From: Palauibacter sp022826685 | GTDB lineage: Bacteria; Gemmatimonadota; Gemmatimonadetes; Palauibacterales; Palauibacteraceae | NCBI RefSeq assembly: GCF_965221685.1 | Contig: NZ_OZ244907.1 | Length of the DNA: 64,000 bases | Reading direction: 5' to 3' (one strand) | In this document: in pieces, positions 26,694-36,231 of the stretch | Layout of the letters: every line of letters begins with the position of its first letter | How positions within the stretch are numbered: the first letter of the stretch is position 1 | Position numbers and translations under genes: made by a program | The notes under the pieces: model-generated | Told to the model about the DNA's origin: nothing | Seen by the model: only the letters and a program-made list of their open reading frames with translations | The model's database searches: none

Positions 26694-27440
26694 TCACAGG
26701 CGTCCCTCACGCGCGAGCGTCCCCACGAACTCGCTGGCGAACCCCTCCAGTTCTCCCACGAAGAGACGCAGGCGGGAGGCATAGTGGTTGTACGCGATGA
26801 CCGCTGGAATCGCGACGGCCAGCCCCGCGACCGTGGTCGTGAGCGCCTCGGCGATGCCGGGCGCCACCGCCGCGATGTTGGCGGACCCCTGCGACGTGAT
26901 CCCGATGAACGAGTTCATCACGCCCACGACGGTCCCCATCAGGCCGAGGAGGGGGCTCACGGAGCCGATGATCGCGAGCCACGGCAGCCCGTGCGCGAGC
27001 TCGTCCTTCTCCTCCGAGAGGCTCTTCTCGAGCACCAGCCACAGCGCTTCGAGCTGCGTCGGGCTCAACCCGTCCCCGACGTGCGTGGTCTCGAGCGCGC
27101 CCGGCCGCAGTTCGGAGAAGAAGGCGATCCCCTCGCGGAACACTCGTCTGAAGGGGGAATCGTCCAGCTCCGACAGCGCGTCGTTGAGATCCACGAGGCC
27201 GTTGGCCCCGGCCATCGCGAACACGAAGTCATCCGCCCGCGCGTTCACGGCGCGCAACTCGCGGAACTTCCAGATGATGAGGACCCAGGACACGAGCGAG
27301 AAGGCGGCGAGCACGGTGAGGATGATCTTCGTGGGCAGGGTCGCACCCAGGATCATGTCGAGGGGGGAATCGATCACGCGAGCAGAGAGATCCTGCACGA
27401 TCTCCAGACCCCCTCCGACCCCGATCCCGATACCCGCCAT
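26694..27440 (-). CDS. tolQ: TolQ/ExbB-type proton-channel subunit
   Basis: 248 aa with three membrane helices: KIILTVLAAFSLVSWVLIIW, LPWLAIIGSVSPLLGLMGTVVG and a third after ITSQGSANIAAVAPGIAEAL, the region typical of ExbB/TolQ. The cytoplasmic loop is large. The ATG at 27440 shares its first base with the hemA stop (TGATG), so it is tightly coupled to the heme gene upstream. Tol context makes TolQ more likely than ExbB. Confidence 0.93.
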   Translation of the reverse strand: MAGIGIGVGGGLEIVQDLSARVIDSPLDMILGATLPTKIILTVLAAFSLVSWVLIIWKFRELRAVNARADDFVFAMAGANGLVDLNDALSELDDSPFRRVFREGIAFFSELRPGALETTHVGDGLSPTQLEALWLVLEKSLSEEKDELAHGLPWLAIIGSVSPLLGLMGTVVGVMNSFIGITSQGSANIAAVAPGIAEALTTTVAGLAVAIPAVIAYNHYASRLRLFVGELEGFASEFVGTLAREGRL

Positions 27441-28783
27441 CACGTGCGCCCCCCCTGCACCCTGTCCCGGCTCATCCGCTCTCCCCTCACTTCCCTCATT
27501 CCCTCGCCGAGCCATGGTTCCACTCGACGAAGACACTCCTCGCCGTCAGACCGTTCGGCGAGCCACCGGATGGCGCGTGTCGGCCCGTGCAGAACCTTGT
27601 TGAGCGCCGCCTGACTCGCCAGCCTCAGAGCTTCGTCGGCGTCGTCGGGAGCCGGGGCGCGGGCGGCGACGGCATCGTCCAACAGCCGGCGAGCGGTGTT
27701 CCTCAGCGCCCGCACGGCCGGGTCCGCGCGACGACTTCGACGCCAGGCCCGGTATTTTGCGACGTGCCGCTCGATGATCGCGTCCGCGCGCTCGCGCTCG
27801 TACTCGCGCGCCGCCCGGGCGCGATCCACGACGTGCCGCAGGTCGTCGATATTGTACAGGAACACATCGGAGATCCCGGCCACACGCGGATCGACATTGC
27901 GGGGCACGGCGATGTCGAGGATCACGAGCTGCGCGCGCCCGTTTCGCGGGCCGCGGACGTGCCCCGCGCGGAGGAAGGCCGCCTCCGACTCCGTGCAGGT
28001 GACGACGAGATCCACGCGATCCAGGGCCTCGAGCGCCGCGCTCCTTCGCATCGGGAGCGCATCGAGGGGCCGGCTCACGCGCTCGGCCCGGGCCGGGTCG
28101 CGGCTCGCGAGAAGCACACGCCTTGCCCCCTCCCGCTTCAGGCACTGCACCGTGAGTCTTCCCATCTCGCCGGTCCCGAGCACGAGTACGCTGCGGTCGT
28201 CGAGTGAGCCGAACACCTTCCGGGCGAGACCGACGGCGGCACCGGGGATCGAAGTCACGCCGCTCGCGATCGACGTGTCGGCCCGTACGCGCCCGCCGAC
28301 CTCGAGGGCCGACTGGAACAGGCGATGCAGCACGGGTCCCACCATCGGACGCCCATCCCTGTAGGCTCCGCGGACCTGGCCCTGAATCTGCGGCTCGCCG
28401 ACGATGAGCGATTCCAGTCCGCCGGTGACGCGGAACAGGTGGCGGACGGCGCTCGCCCCTTCGAGCGTGGCCAGGTACGAATCTCCCGCAGCCCCCAGAC
28501 CCGACACTTCGCACAGCGCCTCGCGCCCGAGGCGGTCGAGCGTTTCCGCATCGCTTCCCGCCAGGTAGCACTCCGTCCGGTTGCAGGTGGAGAGCACGAC
28601 GCACTCCGAAACGCCCGGTCTGGCCGTCAGATTCTCGACCCACTCGGCTCGTCGCCGTTCACCGAGTGCGAAACGCTCCCGGACGTCGATCGGGGCCGTG
28701 CGGTGACTGAGTCCGATCGCGACGAGCGCGTCAGACCCGGCGGTCGCGGCTCCGCGTGCCTCAGAAGGGGAGATCGTCCTCAC
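27440..28783 (-). CDS. hemA: Glutamyl-tRNA reductase
   Basis: NADPH-dependent first enzyme of the C5 tetrapyrrole route. It reduces Glu-tRNA to glutamate-1-semialdehyde, the substrate of HemL (3468-4793). Marks are IGLSHRTAPIDVRERF, the catalytic Cys in VLSTCNRTECY, RVTGGLESLIVGEPQIQGQV and the nucleotide loop VLGTGEMGRLT. A C-terminal dimerisation domain follows. The GTG at 28783 gives 447 aa and lies 23 bases inside ssb; no better start exists downstream. It heads the tol operon, an uncommon pairing. Confidence 0.93.
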   Translation of the reverse strand: MRTISPSEARGAATAGSDALVAIGLSHRTAPIDVRERFALGERRRAEWVENLTARPGVSECVVLSTCNRTECYLAGSDAETLDRLGREALCEVSGLGAAGDSYLATLEGASAVRHLFRVTGGLESLIVGEPQIQGQVRGAYRDGRPMVGPVLHRLFQSALEVGGRVRADTSIASGVTSIPGAAVGLARKVFGSLDDRSVLVLGTGEMGRLTVQCLKREGARRVLLASRDPARAERVSRPLDALPMRRSAALEALDRVDLVVTCTESEAAFLRAGHVRGPRNGRAQLVILDIAVPRNVDPRVAGISDVFLYNIDDLRHVVDRARAAREYERERADAIIERHVAKYRAWRRSRRADPAVRALRNTARRLLDDAVAARAPAPDDADEALRLASQAALNKVLHGPTRAIRWLAERSDGEECLRRVEPWLGEGMREVRGERMSRDRVQGGRT

Positions 28784-29201
28784 CCGCGACGGACCGGTTG
28801 GAGAACTCGGAGAAATCGGAACGCTCCTGCCGCGGCTCCGCCGCCGAATAGCTCTCTCCGCCGCCACCGCTGCTTCCGAGCATGATCATTTCGAGCGCGC
28901 GGATCTCCGTCGTATACCGCGTCTGGCCGTCCTGCCCCTCCCACTGCCGGTACTCGATCCGGCCTTCCACGTAGACCCGGTCGCCCTTGCGCAGGTATTG
29001 CTCGCAGATCTCGGCAAGACGGTCCCAGCAGACCACTCGATGCCACTCTGTCTTCTCCTGCTGGTCGCCGGCGCGAGTGGTCCAACGGCGGCTGGTCGCG
29101 ACGGAGAGCGTCGCCACCCGCGTACCCGTGTTCGTCGACCGCACTTCCGGGTCCGCACCCAGGTTTCCGATGAGTGTCGCCTTGTTCAGACTGCGCGCCA
29201 T
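28761..29201 (-). CDS. ssb: Single-stranded DNA-binding protein
   Basis: 146 aa OB-fold protein. The N-terminus SLNKATLIGNLGADPEVR and KTEWHRVVCWDRLAEICEQYL are typical, and there is a Gly/Ser-rich flexible tail. The acidic C-terminal tip is EDDLPF, which docks partner repair and replication proteins. The end overlaps the start of hemA by 23 bases. The upstream gap to rimI is 76 bases. Confidence 0.95.
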   Translation of the reverse strand: MARSLNKATLIGNLGADPEVRSTNTGTRVATLSVATSRRWTTRAGDQQEKTEWHRVVCWDRLAEICEQYLRKGDRVYVEGRIEYRQWEGQDGQTRYTTEIRALEMIMLGSSGGGGESYSAAEPRQERSDFSEFSNRSVAGEDDLPF

Positions 29202-29277
29202 TCCCGCCTCCCCGCTGATCGACTTGAAGGTCCATGGTGGTGGTGATGTCCGGAAGGATCAAGGTAACGGAAAACGA

Positions 29278-29745
29278 TCAACGGACCAGCAACCGGCGCA
29301 TGACGAGAGCGTCCTCCTTCGGACCCGCATAGTATCCGCGACGCCGTCCGACGATCTCGAATCCCCGGCTTCGGTAGAGACCCTGCGCGCTTCGGTTCCC
29401 TTCCCGCACTTCGAGGAAGATGCGGACGACGCCCCGGGTCCGCGCTTCGCTGAGCACCGCGTCCACCAGTTCGCCCCCGATACCGCGCCGGCGGTCGTTC
29501 GGGGCCACGGCGAGATCGCCCAGTTCCGCCTCCCGCCCGACGAACCACACGGCGGCGTATCCGGCGATGCGCTCCTCTTCGCATACGGCGGAGAGGAGAA
29601 CCGCGTCGCGGCGCCGCAGGAGGTTCCTGAACGTCCGTTCGGACCATGGTGTGGCGAAGCAGGCCTCCTCGATCTCCGTCACCTGCCCCAGATCCGCCTC
29701 GATGAGCGGCCGGATGCGAAGAACCTGTCTACCGGGATCCGCCAC
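29278..29745 (-). CDS. rimI: Ribosomal-protein alanine N-acetyltransferase RimI (GNAT)
   Basis: GNAT fold of about 155 aa. EACFATPWSERTFRN is the RimI signature, with GDLAVAPNDRRRGIGGELV binding acetyl-CoA, and LEVREGNRSAQGLYRSRGFEIVGRRRGYY near the end. It would acetylate the N-terminus of ribosomal protein S18. The start is either the GTG at 29745, 17 bases inside tsaB, or an ATG at 29784; neither has a good ribosome-binding site. The tsaE-tsaB-rimI order is conserved in many bacteria. Confidence 0.9.
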   Translation of the reverse strand: MADPGRQVLRIRPLIEADLGQVTEIEEACFATPWSERTFRNLLRRRDAVLLSAVCEEERIAGYAAVWFVGREAELGDLAVAPNDRRRGIGGELVDAVLSEARTRGVVRIFLEVREGNRSAQGLYRSRGFEIVGRRRGYYAGPKEDALVMRRLLVR

Positions 29746-30412
29746 GGCGCCCGACCTGACGTTCGGCTCCGGAACTCCGGACATATCGGGGTTCCCACGC
29801 GTCGATGTCCACGGCCCGGCCAGCCGGGAGTCTCTCGGCCAACCACAGGAGCGCGCCCGCACGCGGCACGCCGAGAAACGGGGGGAGCACCCTTCCGCCG
29901 CGAGCCTCGATCCTGGCTCGGTGCCGGATCGCACCCTCCCCGGCGAAGAACCATGAGCCAGGATCCTCCAACCCTTCGAGCCAGCGATCGATGTCGCACG
30001 CCTCCGGCCCGCGGATCGGGGCCTCCAGCGGGCCGTCGGCCCAGGCGGCTCCGTACACCTCGCCCCGCCGGGCGTCGAACAGCGCGCAAACGCGTTCACG
30101 CCCTGAGGAGGCGGCGACGGAGCGAAGGCTCGAATACGCGAAGAGCGGCACACCCCTCGCGTGACACCAGCCCTTCGCGAGCGAAGCCGCGATCCGCACG
30201 CCGGTGAAGGAGCCGGGCCCCGCCCCGATGATCACGCGTTCGATGCCGTCGACGCCGATCCGGGCCCGCGCGAGCATGCGCTCCACCTCGTCGAGCACGG
30301 TCTCCGAGTGCGTCGCGCGGACGGCCAGCGCGCATTCGGAAATCAGGGTGTCGCCGCGGCCCACGGCGATGCTGCCGAGGCTCGTACTCGTCTCGAGCGC
30401 CAGGCTCAACAC
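29729..30412 (-). CDS. tsaB: tRNA t6A synthesis protein TsaB
   Basis: 227 aa ASKHA-fold partner of TsaD in making N6-threonylcarbamoyladenosine at position 37 of ANN-decoding tRNAs. The start VLSLALETSTSLGSIAV and the motif IIGAGPGSFTGVRIAASLAKG are diagnostic. The GTG at 30412 lies seven bases inside tsaE and follows GGAGG at seven bases, so I chose it although the frame is open upstream. TsaD and TsaC are not in the window. Confidence 0.93.
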   Translation of the reverse strand: MLSLALETSTSLGSIAVGRGDTLISECALAVRATHSETVLDEVERMLARARIGVDGIERVIIGAGPGSFTGVRIAASLAKGWCHARGVPLFAYSSLRSVAASSGRERVCALFDARRGEVYGAAWADGPLEAPIRGPEACDIDRWLEGLEDPGSWFFAGEGAIRHRARIEARGGRVLPPFLGVPRAGALLWLAERLPAGRAVDIDAWEPRYVRSSGAERQVGRRGGSR

Positions 30413-30927
30413 GCGGACGCCTCCTCCCCGCCGGCGTACGGGCCCGGATCCGGAACCGGCGGCACGCGGCCCAGCCCGCGCGCGGTCACCTGCCGCAGCG
30501 CCCCTGTGGCGCCCCCGACGGCCCCATCTGCCGCGTCCGCCCCCTGGGCGAACTCGAGCCGAACCTCCCAGCGGTCGACCGGAAGCTCTTCCCCGGCGCG
30601 CTCGGCCCACTCGACGAAGACCGCTCCCGGGTGGGCTTCGAGTTCCTCCCACCCGAGGGCGAGGAGCTCGGACGGATCGCGGAGACGGTACAGATCCGCG
30701 TGCCCGACCGGACCACGCTCGCCGGCATACCAGTGGACGAGCGTATAGGTCGGGCTCGTCACGGCTTCGTCCACGCCCGCTCCGGCGCACGCCGCCTGCG
30801 CGAACCGCGTCTTCCCGGCGCCGAGCGGTCCGCTGAGCGCAACGAAGATCTCCTCGCGATCCGCGACCGCGCCGACCTCCCGCCCCCAGCGCGCGAGCCC
30901 CGCCTCGTCAAGCACGGCACTCCTCAT
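30406..30927 (-). CDS. tsaE: tRNA t6A synthesis ATPase TsaE
   Basis: 173 aa P-loop ATPase of the t6A complex. Walker A is SGPLGAGKTRFAQ, followed by VTSPTYTLVHWY and HADLYRLRDPSEL, then FVEWAERAGEELP. The C-terminal 40 residues are Gly/Ala-rich and longer than usual. The ATG overlaps the uvrB stop (ATGA), and tsaB starts within its last codons. Confidence 0.94.
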   Translation of the reverse strand: MRSAVLDEAGLARWGREVGAVADREEIFVALSGPLGAGKTRFAQAACAGAGVDEAVTSPTYTLVHWYAGERGPVGHADLYRLRDPSELLALGWEELEAHPGAVFVEWAERAGEELPVDRWEVRLEFAQGADAADGAVGGATGALRQVTARGLGRVPPVPDPGPYAGGEEASAC

Positions 30928-32960
30928 GCCGGATCCCCTGCGGAGACCGGCGACCCCGGCGGTCGCGTCCCCTTCCCGTCGCCGATCCGGGCGCGGATCT
31001 CGAACAGTTCGTCCCGCAGCCGGGCCGCCGTCTCGAAGTCGAGCGCCGCCGCCGCGGCGCGCATGTCCTTCTCGATCGCCTCGGCCAACGCCTCCGGCGA
31101 CAGTTCTTCGTAAGAACCTTCCCGTTCGTGCACGGCAGGCTGCGCCTCGCGCGCGTCGGCCACCGCGGTCGAGAACCGGATCTCCCGCACCGACTTCACG
31201 ATGGAGCGCGGCTCGATCCCGTGCTCCCGGTTGTATTCCGCCTGCACTTCGCGGCGGCGCGCCGTCTCATCCATCGCGCGCCGCATCGAGTCCGTCACTT
31301 TGTCCGCGTACAGAATCGCCTTCCCCGCGAGGTTCCGGGCCGCGCGCCCGATCGTCTGCACGAGCGACCGATCCGAACGAAGGAAGCCCTCCTTGTCCGC
31401 GTCGAGGATCGCGACGAGGGAGACCTCCGGCAGGTCGAGGCCCTCGCGCAACAGATTGATCCCGACGAGGACATCGAACGTGCCCAGCCGCAGGTCGCGG
31501 AGGATCTTCACGCGGTCGATCGCCGCAATGTCCGAGTGCATGTAGCGCACCCGCACGCCCCGCACCGCGAGGAACTCCGACAGATCTTCCGCCATCCGCT
31601 TCGTGAGCGTCGTCACGAGCACGCGCTCGCGCCGTTCCGTCCGCCGGCGGATCTCGCCGAGCAGGTCGTCCACCTGCCCGCGGACCGGCCGCACCTCCAC
31701 CTCCGGATCCAGCAATCCCGTCGGCCGAATCAACTGTTCGACGACAACCCCCTCGCTCTTGCGCAACTCGTACTCGCCCGGCGTCGCGCTGACGAAGATC
31801 GCGCGCGGCACAAGGTCTTCCCATTCCCGGAACGACAGCGGCCGGTTGTCGAGCGCGGACGGGAGCCTAAAACCGAACTCGACGAGTGTCGTCTTCCGAC
31901 TGCGGTCCCCCTCGTACATGCCGCCGATCTGCGGGATCGACACGTGGGACTCGTCCACGACGACGACATAGTCCTCCGGAAAATAGTCGAGGAGACAGTA
32001 GGGCCGGCTGCCCGGCGCCCGGCCGTCCAGGTGCCGGCTGTAGTTCTCGATCCCGGGACAGAACCCCACTTCCGTCAGCATTTCGAGATCGAATCGGGTG
32101 CGCTGCTCCAGGCGTTGCGCCTCGAGGAGCCGGCCATCCTGCCGCAGGTGCAGCAGCCGCTCCTCCAACTCCACGTAGATCGCGTGCCGGGCCTCCTCCA
32201 GTCGGTGGCCGAGCGTGGCGTAGTGCGTGGCCGGAAAGATCGAGGTTTCCGGAAGGCGCGTGATCGTGACGCCGGTCATCGGATCGATCTTCGAGATACG
32301 TTCGATCGCGTCGCCCCACATCTCGACCCTGACGCCCTGCTCCTCGTACGCGGGCAGGATCTCGATCACATCGCCCCGCACCCGGAACGTGCCGCGTACG
32401 AAATCGAGATCGTTCCTCGAATACTGGATCTGCACGAGTCCGGAGAGGATCTCCCGGCGGGAGATCTCCTGCCCTTCGCGCAGCGTGAGCATGAGTTCGC
32501 GGTACCCCACCGGATCCCCGAGCCCATAGATCGCGGATACGGAGGCGACGACAATCACATCTTGCCGTTCCATGAGGGCGGACGTCGCGCGAAGTCGCAG
32601 TCGATCTATGTCCTCATTGATCGATGCATCTTTCTCTATGAAAGTATCCGTCGCGGGAACATAGGCCTCGGGCTGGTAATAGTCGTAGTAGGAGATAAAG
32701 TACTCGACGGCATTGCGGGGAAAGAACTGCCGCAGTTCTCCATACAGCTGAGCGGCGAGCGTCTTGTTGTGGCTCATGACCAGCGTCGGGCGATTGACCT
32801 CGGCAATCATCGCGGCCAGCGTCACGGTCTTTCCGCTGCCGGTCACGCCCAGCAGCGTCTGCCACTTGTCGCCGCGGCGCACGCCCTCGGCCAACTCACG
32901 GATCGCGGTGGGCTGGTCGCCCATCGGGTCGAATGGAAGCTGAAGGTCGAAGCGGGGCAT
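30924..32960 (-). CDS. uvrB: Excinuclease ABC subunit B
   Basis: Nucleotide-excision repair helicase that receives damaged DNA from UvrA and recruits UvrC. 678 aa, full length. It has Walker A GVTGSGKTVTLA, the beta-hairpin region SYYDYYQPEAYVP, VVDESHVSIPQIGGMY, helicase motif QTIGRAARN and the C-terminal UVR motif (MRAAAAALDFETAARLRDEL). The ATG at 32960 lies 17 bases after the rel stop. Confidence 0.97.
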   Translation of the reverse strand: MPRFDLQLPFDPMGDQPTAIRELAEGVRRGDKWQTLLGVTGSGKTVTLAAMIAEVNRPTLVMSHNKTLAAQLYGELRQFFPRNAVEYFISYYDYYQPEAYVPATDTFIEKDASINEDIDRLRLRATSALMERQDVIVVASVSAIYGLGDPVGYRELMLTLREGQEISRREILSGLVQIQYSRNDLDFVRGTFRVRGDVIEILPAYEEQGVRVEMWGDAIERISKIDPMTGVTITRLPETSIFPATHYATLGHRLEEARHAIYVELEERLLHLRQDGRLLEAQRLEQRTRFDLEMLTEVGFCPGIENYSRHLDGRAPGSRPYCLLDYFPEDYVVVVDESHVSIPQIGGMYEGDRSRKTTLVEFGFRLPSALDNRPLSFREWEDLVPRAIFVSATPGEYELRKSEGVVVEQLIRPTGLLDPEVEVRPVRGQVDDLLGEIRRRTERRERVLVTTLTKRMAEDLSEFLAVRGVRVRYMHSDIAAIDRVKILRDLRLGTFDVLVGINLLREGLDLPEVSLVAILDADKEGFLRSDRSLVQTIGRAARNLAGKAILYADKVTDSMRRAMDETARRREVQAEYNREHGIEPRSIVKSVREIRFSTAVADAREAQPAVHEREGSYEELSPEALAEAIEKDMRAAAAALDFETAARLRDELFEIRARIGDGKGTRPPGSPVSAGDPA

Positions 32961-32977
32961 GGTCTCGGGTCAGCCGG

Positions 32978-35200
32978 TCACTCGATGGTGAGGCCGCTCT
33001 CCCCGAAGGACTCCTTCCGTTCGACGGAGATGACGCCCTTCACGCCCTGAACCTTGCGCATGACTTTCTGCAGATGCGTCAGGTTCTCGACTTCGACAAC
33101 GAACTGCCCACGCATCCCTCCCTCGACCCCCTTGATGTCGGCCGACTGAATGTTCGTGCCGGTGTCGCTGACCGCGCGCGCGATGTCCGCGAACAGACCG
33201 TGGCGGTCCGTCCCCTCCATGACGATGCGGATCAGGAACCGGCGCTCCCCGTGCGCCTGCCACTCGATTTCCACCCGGCGCTCGGGCGCGTTGGAAAGGT
33301 TGAGGACGTTCGGACAGTCCTGCCTGTGGATCGAGACGCCGCGGCCCCGGGTGATATAGCCGATGACCCGGTCTCCCGGGACCGGCTGGCAGCATTGGGA
33401 GTACCGGACCATCAGGTTTTCCATCCCCTGGATTCGGATCCCCTGCCCGCCCCCGCCCCAGACCTTGTCCACGAGCTTGTGGAGCGGACTCGGACTCTTC
33501 TGCGGCACCTCCGGGATGACCTCGGGGAGGATGGCCCGCATCACGCGCGTGAGCCCCACGTCGCCCCGGCCAGCCGCCGCATAGAGGGCATCCGATCCGT
33601 CGTATCCCAGCGTCTCGCACGCCGCCTTGAGGGCCGCTTCGTCCACCTTCCCCCGACGGCGGCGCCGCCACTCCCGTTGAACGATGTCCTTCCCCAGCTG
33701 GAGCGCGGACTCCTGCTCTTCATCCCGGATCCACTGCCGGATCTCGTGGCGGGCCTTGCTGCTCCGCACGAAGCCCAGCCAATCCCGGCTCGGCGTCTGC
33801 GAATCGGAGGTGAGGATGTGCACGGTGTCCCCGTTCCGGAGCGGACGGCTGAGCGGGGCGATCCGTTCGTTCACCTTCGCGCCCTTGCAGCGCAGCCCGA
33901 CCTCGGTGTGCACGGCAAAGGCGAAGTCGATGGGCGTGGCCCCTTTCGGCAACTGCTTGACGTCTCCGGCCGGAGTGAAGACGAAGATCTCATCCTGGAA
34001 CAGGTCGATGCGGAGGAACTCCATGAACTCCTCCGGCTCGCGCGTCTCCTGCTGCCATTCGAGTACCTGCCGGAACCACGCGAGTTCGTCGTCGACGTCG
34101 TCCCCGGACCGCCCCTCCTTGTAGCGCCAGTGAGCCGCGATCCCGTACTCGGCGGTGCGGTGCATCTCGTGCGTGCGGATCTGGATCTCGTACAGCGCAC
34201 CGCCGGGGCCGAAGATCGTCGTGTGCAGGCTCTGGTACATGTTCGACTTCGGCGTGGCGATGAAGTCGTGGAAGCGCTCGGTGAGCGGAGTCCACTTGTT
34301 GTGGACGATGCCGAGGGCGTGGTAGCAGTCGCGCACGGAGTCCACGATGAGCCGCATCGCCAGCGTATCGTAGACCTCTTCGTACGGCTTGTCGCGCTTC
34401 ACCATCTTGCCGTAGATGGACCAGAGGTGCTTGGGGCGTCCCGTGACCTCGCAACCGACCCCGGCGGCGTCCAGTTCGGCCCGGAGCGGTTCCTCCATGC
34501 GTCGGATCAATCCTTCGCGCTCGCCCCGCGTGGCGTTGACCTCCTTCACGAGCTTCCTGTACCCCTCGGGTTCCAGGAATTTGAAGGCGAGATCTTCGAG
34601 CTCCCACTTGAGGCGGGCCACCCCGAGACGGTGGGCGAGTGGCGCGTAGATTTCCCGGGTTTCGAGCGCGATCCGCTCGCGGGCGCCCGCCGGCATGTGC
34701 TCCAGCGTCCGCATGTTGTGGAGACGGTCCGCGAGCTTGACCATGATCACGCGCGCGTCGCGGGCCATGGAGAGGAGGAGTTTCCGGTAGGTCTCGACCT
34801 GCCGTTCCGCCATGGAGCCGAACGCGAACAGCGAGATCTTCGTGAGGCCGTCCACGATGATGGCGATCTCCTCGCCGAACTCCGTCCGGATCTCGTCCAC
34901 GGTCGTATCCGTGTCCTCCACCACGTCGTGGAGGAGCGAAGCGGCGATGCTCACGGTGTCGAGCCGGATCTCGATGAGGATCTTGGCAACCTCCACGCAG
35001 TGGCGGATATAGTCCTCGCCCGAGCGGCGCTTCTGGCCCTCGTGTTTCTCCAGGCTGTACTGGAACGCAAGGGCGAGCAGATCGAGGTCGAGGCGGGCCT
35101 CGTAGCCCTCGATCGCCTTCATGAAGTCCTCGGGCAGCAGCGAACGCGGGCCCGCTCCCGGCGCGGCCCGGCCCACTTCCCGCTTGAGGCTGCTCTCCAC
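32978..35200 (-). CDS. rel: Bifunctional (p)ppGpp synthetase/hydrolase Rel
   Basis: 740 aa with the full Rel/SpoT layout: HD hydrolase domain (LHDVVEDTDTTVDEI; KLADRLHNMRTLEHM), synthetase domain (PKHLWSIYGKM; DTLAMRLIVDSVRDCYHALG; KSNMYQSLHTT), TGS (DEIFVFTPAGDVKQLPKGAT), a helical and zinc-finger region (YSQCCQPVPGD) and a C-terminal ACT domain. The hydrolase residues are intact, so it should both make and break the alarmone. The short synthetase motif usually read as RFKD is RFHD here. The start is a GTG at 35200 with GGAG nine bases upstream. It heads a long co-directional block. Confidence 0.95.
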   Translation of the reverse strand: MESSLKREVGRAAPGAGPRSLLPEDFMKAIEGYEARLDLDLLALAFQYSLEKHEGQKRRSGEDYIRHCVEVAKILIEIRLDTVSIAASLLHDVVEDTDTTVDEIRTEFGEEIAIIVDGLTKISLFAFGSMAERQVETYRKLLLSMARDARVIMVKLADRLHNMRTLEHMPAGARERIALETREIYAPLAHRLGVARLKWELEDLAFKFLEPEGYRKLVKEVNATRGEREGLIRRMEEPLRAELDAAGVGCEVTGRPKHLWSIYGKMVKRDKPYEEVYDTLAMRLIVDSVRDCYHALGIVHNKWTPLTERFHDFIATPKSNMYQSLHTTIFGPGGALYEIQIRTHEMHRTAEYGIAAHWRYKEGRSGDDVDDELAWFRQVLEWQQETREPEEFMEFLRIDLFQDEIFVFTPAGDVKQLPKGATPIDFAFAVHTEVGLRCKGAKVNERIAPLSRPLRNGDTVHILTSDSQTPSRDWLGFVRSSKARHEIRQWIRDEEQESALQLGKDIVQREWRRRRRGKVDEAALKAACETLGYDGSDALYAAAGRGDVGLTRVMRAILPEVIPEVPQKSPSPLHKLVDKVWGGGGQGIRIQGMENLMVRYSQCCQPVPGDRVIGYITRGRGVSIHRQDCPNVLNLSNAPERRVEIEWQAHGERRFLIRIVMEGTDRHGLFADIARAVSDTGTNIQSADIKGVEGGMRGQFVVEVENLTHLQKVMRKVQGVKGVISVERKESFGESGLTIE

Positions 35201-35336
35201 GCTTCGCGCTCCGTCCCAGAGACGTCACCGCCCAAGCGCCGCGATCCATCGGCGCGGGCAACCTGTAAAGGTAGCAGTAGCGCGCGAGTTCGGCGCGGGC
35301 CGGGCAGGCAGCGTGTGTTGCCTCCGGGACGCGACG

Positions 35337-36044
35337 TCAGCAGATGCCGCGTTCGCGAAGGCTTACGTAGGCGCGGTCGCCGAGGATGATGTGGTCGCGG
35401 ACGGGGATGCCGAGGAGCCGGCCGCTCTCGACGAGCTGGCAGGTCACGGCGATGTCTTCGGGCGACGGTTCGGGTTCGCCGCTCGGATGGTTGTGGGCGA
35501 GGATGACGGAGGCGGCGGCCGTGGCGATCGCCGGCGCGAATACTTCCCGCGGATGAACGAGCGAGCTGTTCAGGAGCCCCACCGTGAGTCGTCGCTCGAG
35601 CAGGACCTGGCTCTGTGTATCTAGGTAGATGACCCAGAATTCCTCCTGCCGGCGGTCCCGCAGCAGAGGGCCGAGGCGTCCGAACACGTCGGCCGGACTG
35701 CGGATGCGCGCGCTGGCGCGGGCGGGCTCGGCCGCCTGCCGCCGTCCAAGCGCGAGCGCCGCGGCCACGGCGGCCGAACGGGCGGGGCCGACCCCCCCGG
35801 TCCGCTCGAGTTCGGCCGGTTCCGCCTGCCCCATCTCCCTCAGCGAACCGCCGAAGTCCGCCAGCAGACGGCCGGCGACGTCCACGGCGGAGCGCCCCGT
35901 CGCGCCCCCACCGAGCACGACCGCGAGCAGTTCCGTCGTCGAGAGCGCATCGGGGCTGAAGCGGCGCAGCCGCTCCCGCGGACGTTCGCTCGCCGGGAGT
36001 TCGAGGATCTTCGGAGCCATGCCGTCATGTATCCCGGCGGCCAT
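35337..36044 (-). CDS. radC: RadC-family JAB1/MPN-domain protein
   Basis: An N-terminal helix-hairpin-helix-like UPF0758 region (SERPRERLRRFSPDALSTTELLAVVLGGG) is followed by a JAMM metalloprotease-like domain with the motif HNHPSGEPEPSPED. The classical DNA-repair role of RadC is disputed, and its activity is unknown. The start is the ATG at 36044 or 36020; the shorter form matches the family N-terminus better but lacks a ribosome-binding site. It sits upstream of rel, divergent from the next gene. Confidence 0.9.
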   Translation of the reverse strand: MAAGIHDGMAPKILELPASERPRERLRRFSPDALSTTELLAVVLGGGATGRSAVDVAGRLLADFGGSLREMGQAEPAELERTGGVGPARSAAVAAALALGRRQAAEPARASARIRSPADVFGRLGPLLRDRRQEEFWVIYLDTQSQVLLERRLTVGLLNSSLVHPREVFAPAIATAAASVILAHNHPSGEPEPSPEDIAVTCQLVESGRLLGIPVRDHIILGDRAYVSLRERGIC

Positions 36045-36231
36045 GAATTCCGTCTCAACTCCGGGGTAGCGGGAGGTATATCGTCCTCGGCGCCGGTGGC
36101 ACGCCCGGATCCGATCTCGCATGTTGCGGGCACCCTGGCGGTCGAGGACGAACAGCCGAGCCGGGGCAGGAATCGCGCGCTTGACGGCGCGAACTCCCGA
36201 ATCCCCGTCTCAATACCGCCAGGAGGACCAC

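Noticed and set aside
26694..27440. ExbB/ExbD pair serving the TonB receptors
   Set aside because: They are directly followed by tolA, tolB, pal and cpoB, so Tol is the better reading, though shared use cannot be excluded.
32978..35200. Rel as a synthetase-only RelA
   Set aside because: The HD hydrolase residues (LHDVVEDTD, RLHNMR) are intact, so a bifunctional enzyme is more likely.
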